In this document: positions 32,078 to 37,186 of the stretch, one piece after another | Layout: the number at the start of each line of letters is the position of its first letter | Position numbering within the stretch: the first letter of the stretch is position 1 | Assembly (NCBI GenBank): GCA_015060325.1 | Contig: SUYQ01000024.1 | Coordinates: 1-37,186 of the forward strand | Length of the DNA: 37,186 nt | From: Bacteroidales bacterium | GTDB taxonomy: Bacteria > Bacteroidota > Bacteroidia > Bacteroidales > UBA932 | Direction of reading: 5' to 3' | The notes under the pieces: model-generated | The model's input: only the letters and a program-made list of their open reading frames with translations | What the model was told of the DNA's origin: nothing | The model's database searches: none | Position numbers and translations under genes: made by a program

Positions 32078-32506
32078 ATGAAAAGGATCGTTATTATTTC
32101 AGCACTGTTATGTATGGGCCTTGCATTTGAGGCAAACGCCCAGACAATTACTCAAAAAACAGTAGAAGTCAGCAAAGCCATACCGGTATCTACCCTGGTC
32201 GACAATGCCAGATACGAATTCATCCAGTCTACGATCAGCAGCTCGCAGGCATTCCTGCTTGACAAGTATACAGGACAGGTCTGGAGATATTTACTACGAA
32301 AGAAGGTATTCGAAGAACTGGAACGCGAGGCGCCAGACACTGTGGTTCCAGACAAGATCAACTATCAGATCTATCTCAGCAGTGAGAGCAGTTCAATATG
32401 CTTCCTCCTCAACATCCACACCGGCGAAATGTGGCGCTACAGGAAAGAGGACGGAGAAAGGAAGTTCTGCAAGATGCCAATGCCATGGGAAACCGGCAAT
32501 GACTAG
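32078..32506 (+). CDS. Small secreted protein with two internal repeats
   Basis: A 142-residue protein with a signal peptide (residues 1-21, ending ANA). The mature part contains two similar units: YEFIQST-SSSQAFLLDKYTGQVWRY near residues 47-72 and YQIYLSSESSS-CFLLNIHTGEMWRY near 98-123. The shared pattern is FLL(D/N)-x2-TG-(Q/E)-(V/M)-WRY, which resembles a beta-propeller-like blade or two-strand hairpin. It starts 13 nt after the barrel gene stop. I do not know a function; a periplasmic accessory of the barrel protein is an inference from position. Confidence 0.65.
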   Translation: MKRIVIISALLCMGLAFEANAQTITQKTVEVSKAIPVSTLVDNARYEFIQSTISSSQAFLLDKYTGQVWRYLLRKKVFEELEREAPDTVVPDKINYQIYLSSESSSICFLLNIHTGEMWRYRKEDGERKFCKMPMPWETGND

Positions 32507-32544
32507 CTCCACATGGACATCTAACTCTCTGCACATCAACCATA

Positions 32545-32591
32545 TAACCAGCAACACGGTGGGGTAAAATACCCCACCGTGTTGCTGGTTA
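32545..32591. terminator. 22-bp perfect stem-loop between convergent genes
   Basis: The left arm 32545-32566 and right arm 32570-32591 are perfectly complementary and close an AAA loop; the centre reads GGGGTA-AAA-TACCCC. There is no T run on either side. It sits between the convergent small secreted-protein gene and the alpha/beta hydrolase gene, so bidirectional termination or mRNA end protection is likely. Confidence 0.75.
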
Positions 32592-32629
32592 ACTCACTGT
32601 TATTCAATAGATTGCGTGTCCATTATAGA

Positions 32630-33535
32630 TTAGTCCAGCATAAATCCAACTGTCTCCTCAGCCCATCGTCCCCAATCCACAAAGAAAGGAAACTCAGTGC
32701 CTCCATGACCGGCACCATCATAAACAGAAAGTTTCTTATTGATTCCTGCAGGCAGAGCATTGTAGATCTTCTCTGACATCCACTGAGGAGTCCTGTTGTC
32801 CTCGCTGCCGACAACCAGCAGAATGTCCTTACTGAACTTCAGAGCCACATGAGCCGGCATCTGATCACGAGGGAAATCGTCAGGAACAAGCAGATTCTTT
32901 TCGGTCTTACCTTTCGGATGAACTTTCACAAGATGCGGTACCGCATCCTCAAACGACGAAGGAGTACCACTCAGGATGCATCCTTTCACCAGCCTGTTGT
33001 CATGGGCTGCTATCATAGCCAGATACGCACCGGTGGACCATCCCATCACATAAATCTTTTTCCTATCCACGACCTTCTCCTTGCTGACAGCCTTGATTAC
33101 AGCATCAAAGTCCGTAAGCATTTCCGTATAGCAAAGGTAATCCGGATTCATCTCAAACTCCGAACTTTCTCCGAATCCCCTCCAGTCAAAAGTGACTACG
33201 TTGATACCATTCGCAGCATAAAGATATGCCAGAGAAATCTGTTGATATGACATGTTGCCGGCATCGCCATTACATATAATCAAGGTGGGTCTTCTGCTGT
33301 CATCCATAGTCTTATATGGCAGCATCTCACTCTGCCCTGCATCCTGTGCCGGAACATCCTGAGCCGGATAAAACCACGTCTCGATCCTGTAGCCGTCCTT
33401 TGTGGTCACATCCATTTCCTTATAGATCATCCCCACCTCCTGAGGCAAACGGACATACTTCCTGTCAGGGATTATGGCGTAGGAATATGTGCTGATAAAT
33501 ATGTAGAAGATTACAAATACAAAGATTCGTTTCAT
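32630..33535 (-). CDS. Exported alpha/beta hydrolase
   Basis: A 301-residue alpha/beta hydrolase with a signal peptide (about residues 1-20, rich in Phe/Ile, ending SYA), so periplasmic or surface. The oxyanion-hole region is TLIICNGDAGN, the nucleophile elbow is GWSTG, the acidic residue is in VVGSEDNRTP and the histidine in YDGAGHGG. The WFYPAQDVPAQDAGQSEM insert near the N-terminus is not typical. Substrate unknown (esterase or peptidase type). It begins one base after the stop of the frameshifted lipoprotein reading frame, so the two were probably translationally coupled. Confidence 0.82.
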   Translation of the reverse strand: MKRIFVFVIFYIFISTYSYAIIPDRKYVRLPQEVGMIYKEMDVTTKDGYRIETWFYPAQDVPAQDAGQSEMLPYKTMDDSRRPTLIICNGDAGNMSYQQISLAYLYAANGINVVTFDWRGFGESSEFEMNPDYLCYTEMLTDFDAVIKAVSKEKVVDRKKIYVMGWSTGAYLAMIAAHDNRLVKGCILSGTPSSFEDAVPHLVKVHPKGKTEKNLLVPDDFPRDQMPAHVALKFSKDILLVVGSEDNRTPQWMSEKIYNALPAGINKKLSVYDGAGHGGTEFPFFVDWGRWAEETVGFMLD

Positions 33536-33536
33536 A

Positions 33537-34375
33537 TTATTTAATCACTGTCAATCGTTCAACATGCAGAAGGTATCTTTCCGGATTGCCTTGTTCGTCA
33601 TCATCTGACACCAGCACCACCAGGTTAGGATCGTGGCTCCATATTGCTATAGGGGATTCATCTGTCTTTTTTGCCAAGCAATATTTCTGATAATAACTCA
33701 TAAGGGCCTCGTCATCTGCCGTAAGGGTCGGAGCCCCATATGTTCCGGTGATGAAATCGTAAAGAACCTGCTGATCCTCGAGTACACCTAAAACGGTAAT
33801 CTCAAAATATGGAAGGCCTGCATCGTCTCATCAGGATATACCTTGCCAGCCTGTGTTGCTTCGAATACGGTGAACCATTCGCCCCAGTCATCCTCTTGCT
33901 CCGAATTATAGAGTCCGCTACTTACAGAAACCTTAACTTCGACAGATCTTTCGTCGGCTGAAGAATTGGCTGGGACTTCAAACAGTATTGCATTGTCCAT
34001 CCATTTGAGTTCTGTTCTCCTTTCCCACCATTCCATTACTTCTTTAGAATACGTTTCAAGGAAGTCCCTTGTATTCTCCTGTACCATATTACCGTCGATC
34101 AGGAGCTTCCATCTGTAAGGATATATTGCTTCAGAAGGGTCAAACGCCTTTACAACTATGCGATTCAATTCTCTATAGAACCAGCAGGTGTCACCTTCGG
34201 CAGGAATGGCTTCTTTATCGTATGGAATAAAATCGGAATTATCTTCCTCAGGAACAAACACGGGTTCGTAGAAGATGTCATAGCACGATGCAAGGAGGAC
34301 CATTGCGGGAGCAAGTACAGCGGCACGCTTCAACATTGCCGCCAGACGGAAATCGGTCTTTGTCAGTTCAGTCAT
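33537..34375 (-). pseudogene. Lipoprotein gene with a -1 frameshift
   Basis: The first frame (34375-33788) encodes 195 residues with a lipoprotein signal, lipobox MVLLASC (start possibly at the internal ATG 34336), and a beta-rich middle that ends like a BACON/Ig-like domain (TVFEATQAGK). It stops at 33788. A second open frame overlaps it from 33827 and runs to a stop at 33537 without a usable start codon. That frame reads GLPYFEITVLGVLEDQQVLY and then a charged, strand-like C-terminus ending RLTVIK. One base missing in the T4 run at 33804-33807 (five T instead of four) would join the frames as FHIFEITVLG, giving a protein of about 279 residues. The joined stop is one base before the hydrolase ATG. 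Either a true mutation or a sequencing error. Confidence 0.75.
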
Positions 34376-34441
34376 AATCTCAATGGGGGTATCAAGTCCG
34401 TTCTCTCACAAATAGTGCAATATGGCAATAACAACTACTCT

Positions 34442-34947
34442 TTAATCAATGCTCTCTTGCTCTTCCGGAGCCTGGAGACCTTTTGCGTTGCTTCTTGATA
34501 CGATGCTCCTTCCCAGTTGCTCTTCAATGTTTGCTCTTGTCTTGCGAGCCACTTTTCCTATTTATATCCTCTCTCGATTGCTAGTTCCGGATCCTGCATT
34601 TCGTCTATCCTTTCCGATGCGACCTGAGCAATCCATCTCTTGATCGGCTCTGCTTTAGGAGAAGGGATTGATTGAATCAAACGGAACATCTGCTCCTGGT
34701 CAGCCACATCTGTCATACGCATCTTGCCGTCGGCGGCTGGCATTTTCAAAGCGTGACAATTTGTCACGGTTTCATTTCCCTCTGCTTTCAGCCTCTGTTT
34801 CAATTTCCTCCAATACGCAGTTGCATCTACGCTTTCTGTAAGCACAGATACAATGTCAACTATTGAAAAGTACCACTTCTCCTGCTCTGCATCCCACTGA
34901 GTGCGTATTTTCTTACTGTCAAACAGTTGTATAGACGTATCTTCCAT
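34442..34947 (-). pseudogene. Antirepressor/DinD-like protein (Bro-N) remnant with internal deletion
   Basis: The N-terminal 129 residues (34947-34558) match the BRO/DinD-type proteins of Bacteroidetes: IQLFDSKKIRTQWDAEQEKW, SVLTESVDATAYWRKLKQRL, DVADQEQMFRLIQSIPSPKA and DEMQDPELAIERG. The frame stops just after, where family members continue for roughly 130 more residues. In another frame (34558-34442) the usual C-terminal tail is visible: GKVARKTRANIEEQLGRSIV followed by a NAKGL segment. So the middle of the gene has been lost and the tail joined out of frame. Such genes sit in phages, islands and as stand-alone accessory genes. A truncated 129-residue product could still be made. Confidence 0.82.
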
Positions 34948-35043
34948 TTCCCAATTTTATTGACTACACAAAAATAAAGAAATTTTCATTTTCTTTGCAC
35001 AAACATAAGATCAGCTAAATCTTTTTTCCACTTTTCACGTCTT

Positions 35044-35072
35044 GTTATCGGATGCATCTGAAATCTGATAAC
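35044..35072. promoter_or_regulatory. Inverted repeat upstream of the ECF sigma gene
   Basis: GTTATCGGAT (35044-35053) and ATCTGATAAC (35063-35072) form a 10-bp inverted repeat with one mismatch, ending 11 bp before the ATG. It could be an operator or a leader hairpin for this self-contained sigma/anti-sigma operon. No TAnnTTTG box is seen, fitting a promoter for an alternative sigma. Confidence 0.45.
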
Positions 35073-35083
35073 ATTTACGAATT

Positions 35084-35575
35084 ATGGCAGATAAGACACA
35101 ACAAAGGCTGAATGAGCTTGAAAGCATAATAGTGAGAGAGCAGGATATGCTTTTTCGCTTTGCTTACATGCGTGTCGGTCGTAGGGCGGATGCAGAGGAC
35201 ATCGTTCAGGATGTCTTCCTGAAGCTGTTCCGTTCATCTGAGAATCTCAAGTCTGTCCGAAACGTCAAACATTACCTGATACGTTCAATCAGCAATGCCT
35301 GCAAAGATTTTCACAGGAGAAAACAGGACATCCTGCCACTGGAAAAGGCTGAAAGGGAGATGGTTTCGGACGACGACCTCAAGATGTACGAGGAATATCT
35401 CAGAATCACGGCATTGGCCCGCACACTTCCGCCAGAGCAGAGGGAAGTCCTCTATATGAAATGTATAGACGGACTCAAGTTCAGGGAGATATCCGACATC
35501 CTGGACATCTCGGAGGCGACAGTGAAGTCCCGCTACCGCTACGCCATTCAAGGCATTCAGAAACAACTCAATTAA
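35084..35575 (+). CDS. ECF-type RNA polymerase sigma factor
   Basis: A 163-residue sigma-70 family ECF factor. Region 2 is at about residues 20-85 (DMLFRFAYMRVGRRADAEDI, VQDVFLKLF, NVKHYLIRSISNACKDFHRR) and region 4 at about 105-160 (LPPEQREVLYMKCIDGLKF, EISDILDISEATVKSRYRY). It directs RNA polymerase to a stress or surface-related gene set. The next gene encodes a single-pass membrane protein that starts 11 nt downstream behind an AAGGAAAG site, the expected place for an anti-sigma partner. Confidence 0.93.
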   Translation: MADKTQQRLNELESIIVREQDMLFRFAYMRVGRRADAEDIVQDVFLKLFRSSENLKSVRNVKHYLIRSISNACKDFHRRKQDILPLEKAEREMVSDDDLKMYEEYLRITALARTLPPEQREVLYMKCIDGLKFREISDILDISEATVKSRYRYAIQGIQKQLN

Positions 35576-35586
35576 AGGAAAGTGAA

Positions 35587-36792
35587 ATGAAGACAACTGA
35601 TAACATAGAAAAGATGCTGACTCCTCAATGTGAGTTCAAGGCCTCAGCCGGTCTCAAGGACAGGATTCTTGAAGCCGCCGCTCATGAAGAAATAAAACCT
35701 TCTGCGCGAACCAAATTTGTATATATGAAATATATTGCAACATCTATAGCAGCAGCTATTGCATTAGTCGCAATTATTTTTGTAGGCAAGTCAAGCGTTG
35801 CTCCAGTCTATGCGGCAGATAAAATCTTTGCAGATGCTGCTGAGATTCTGAACAACATAAATTCTTATACGGCTACAATAAAGGTTCGTACTGATCCGCA
35901 CGAGAATTTTTCCTATGTCAATCCATTTGGTCGATTTGTTGAACACACGATTACAGTTCAACATAGCACTGGGAAATGGTTGATTGACAAAGGAGGAAGG
36001 AAAGCAATATATGATGGAAACTACACTTGGCAATGGCTACCTGACTCACAGTTCGGCTGGAAATATGATATGGAAAACCTGAATGTCATCGATGATTTTG
36101 CCCTATTACTTGACCTTCCATCGCTGATGATGGCAGAAGAAAACATTGCCTTGGCAAGCAATAGGGTCAGTATCAGAAAAATAGAGTCTGATGATGTAAT
36201 CACTCTTATTGTCACATCACCAGCTCAAGGCGACTTCACTAATGATTATTCTCGCAATACGTCCATTCTTGAGTCAGATACGATCAGAGAATACGAATTT
36301 TCAAAAGAAGGTGGAGAACTGCTGTCATTGAAAATCAGTGCGAAAATAATCGGGATCAGCAGAGTAATTGTGGAGATGACTGATCTTCAGTATGCTCCAG
36401 TCATAAATCCTGACTCATTCATTGTCGATGAAAATATTGAATGGATTGACAACACTGAAGCTGGATTGACAGCGGCATATGAAACTCTTCCATTTGAACA
36501 ATTTATTGACATTACCGCCGAGGAAGCAGTTGTCAAGATGTTCGAAGCGGCCTCTGTATGGAATGAAGGTCTCCTTAAAGTTGTATTGAGAAATATGAGT
36601 TTGAGGCAAATGGAGAAGACGTATAAGGGATGTCAGCTTTTAGAGCACGAGCCATCATTTAAGTCCGGCTTATATAATGGCGTATTCATCAAATGCAAGT
36701 TGCAGATGGCTGATGGTAGCATTAAAAAAGTTGTAGTAGCAATGAGAAATGACAACTCTGCTAAAGCTTGGGTTGCAGATGGAGGACTTTAA
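35587..36792 (+). CDS. Membrane protein, probable anti-sigma partner with LolA-like periplasmic domain
   Basis: A 401-residue protein. A cytoplasmic part of about 48 residues (EKMLTPQCEFKASAGLKDRI) precedes one membrane helix (about 49-70, ATSIAAAIALVAIIFVGK). The large periplasmic domain begins ADKIFADAAEILNNINSYTA and resembles the LolA/outer-membrane-carrier group in its strand-rich TITVQHSTGKWLIDKGGRK. Position after an ECF sigma gene and topology suggest an anti-sigma factor. The cytoplasmic part lacks an obvious HxxxCxxC zinc motif. Codon use is more AT-rich than in upstream genes. The next gene starts one base after its stop, so the three form one operon. Confidence 0.72.
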   Translation: MKTTDNIEKMLTPQCEFKASAGLKDRILEAAAHEEIKPSARTKFVYMKYIATSIAAAIALVAIIFVGKSSVAPVYAADKIFADAAEILNNINSYTATIKVRTDPHENFSYVNPFGRFVEHTITVQHSTGKWLIDKGGRKAIYDGNYTWQWLPDSQFGWKYDMENLNVIDDFALLLDLPSLMMAEENIALASNRVSIRKIESDDVITLIVTSPAQGDFTNDYSRNTSILESDTIREYEFSKEGGELLSLKISAKIIGISRVIVEMTDLQYAPVINPDSFIVDENIEWIDNTEAGLTAAYETLPFEQFIDITAEEAVVKMFEAASVWNEGLLKVVLRNMSLRQMEKTYKGCQLLEHEPSFKSGLYNGVFIKCKLQMADGSIKKVVVAMRNDNSAKAWVADGGL

Positions 36793-36793
36793 T

Positions 36794-37186
36794 ATGAAGA
36801 TTTTATATGCATTGATTCTCTCTATGAGTGTTATCATTGCTAATGCTCAAGAACCCGGAGGGACATATGAGAATTTTCTTGCCAGTGAGAATCTTTCTGC
36901 AAAAGAGTATATCCTGAGCTTGTTCAAAAAATACGATATTGTCATTCTTTGTGAGCGTGATCATCGGGAACTCACTCAATACGATCTGATCCTTGAAGTG
37001 ATTTCTGACGAGCGGTTCAGGTCAGAAGTCGGAAATGTCTATACCGAAATAGGAAATTTTCAAAGGAACAACTTCCTCAATGAATACCTCTGTAATGATG
37101 CTCTGAGTGACGTATCTGCAAAACGAAAAGCATTAGAAATCCAGCGGGACAGTTATGGCGCAGGATTGTGGGAAAAGTCAAATTAT
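36794..37186 (+). CDS. Secreted enzyme-like protein, 3' end outside the window
   Basis: The first 131 residues are present. The N-terminus is a signal peptide (about residues 1-18, ending ANAQ). The mature part has FKKYDIVILCERDHRELTQY followed by DLILEVISDE and the FRSEVGNVYTEIGNFQRNN segment. An early strand followed by a conserved Asp-His-Arg-Glu resembles the start of erythromycin esterase-like or ChaN/TraB-like proteins, but the catalytic C-terminal part is cut off, so this is tentative. It begins one base after the anti-sigma-like gene and is probably the output gene of this sigma operon. Base composition is AT-rich like its neighbour. Confidence 0.6.
   Translation, partial: MKILYALILSMSVIIANAQEPGGTYENFLASENLSAKEYILSLFKKYDIVILCERDHRELTQYDLILEVISDERFRSEVGNVYTEIGNFQRNNFLNEYLCNDALSDVSAKRKALEIQRDSYGAGLWEKSNY

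Noticed and set aside
36794..37186. Firm assignment as erythromycin esterase
   Set aside because: Only the first 131 residues are present and the catalytic region is missing; the resemblance is limited to one short segment.

Overview
The window reads as a chromosome segment of a gut-type Bacteroidales bacterium (phylum Bacteroidota). Evidence for this: repeated promoter boxes of the Bacteroides type (TAnnTTTG, in several places with an upstream TTG/TTTG 19-20 nt away), a type III glutamine synthetase, an S46 dipeptidyl-peptidase, an acyltransferase pair matching the glycine-lipid enzymes GlsA/GlsB, a SusC-like outer-membrane barrel, and few Shine-Dalgarno sequences. Family or genus cannot be fixed from the sequence alone.

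Layout. 1-490: hairpin-rich edge, tRNA-Cys and a 52-residue rubredoxin. 540-4570 (minus): type III glutamine synthetase, a 3'-5' exonuclease and an RlmI-like rRNA methyltransferase in a tight row. 4675-5877: a PLP aminotransferase read divergently. 5996-9710 (minus): an atypical Ser/Thr kinase, an aldehyde dehydrogenase and a small esterase in one operon. 9816-11056: Maf and a PHP-type phosphatase, followed by a likely small RNA on the minus strand (11074-11191). 11419-14489 (minus): glutaminase, rubrerythrin and aspartate ammonia-lyase. Together with glutamine synthetase and the aminotransferase these make the first 15 kb rich in ammonia, glutamate and aspartate metabolism. 14653-18106: a DUF1846 protein and the glycine-lipid acyltransferase pair.

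18115-23608 is a carbohydrate block. A sigma-like regulator, a GH3 glycosidase and an FKBP isomerase are on the minus strand, divergent from a lipoprotein of the amylo-alpha-1,6-glucosidase type. 23989-28334 holds a uracil-DNA glycosylase family gene, an S46 peptidase with the DPP11 specificity arginine, a NYN-domain protein and a glutathione peroxidase, separated by two repeat-rich spacers: a quartet of CTATAG-centred palindromes and an array of two REP-like families. 28474-32506 is a three-gene secreted/outer-membrane module without an assigned substrate.

From about 32.6 kb the DNA looks more accessory: an alpha/beta hydrolase coupled to a frameshifted lipoprotein gene, an internally deleted antirepressor/DinD-like pseudogene, and an ECF sigma, membrane anti-sigma-like and secreted enzyme operon that runs off the right edge and is visibly more AT-rich.

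No defence system, CRISPR array, prophage or intact transposon is visible. The best candidates for something undescribed are the small RNA at 11074-11191, the three-gene envelope module at 28474-32506, the atypical kinase operon, and the two repeat-rich spacers.
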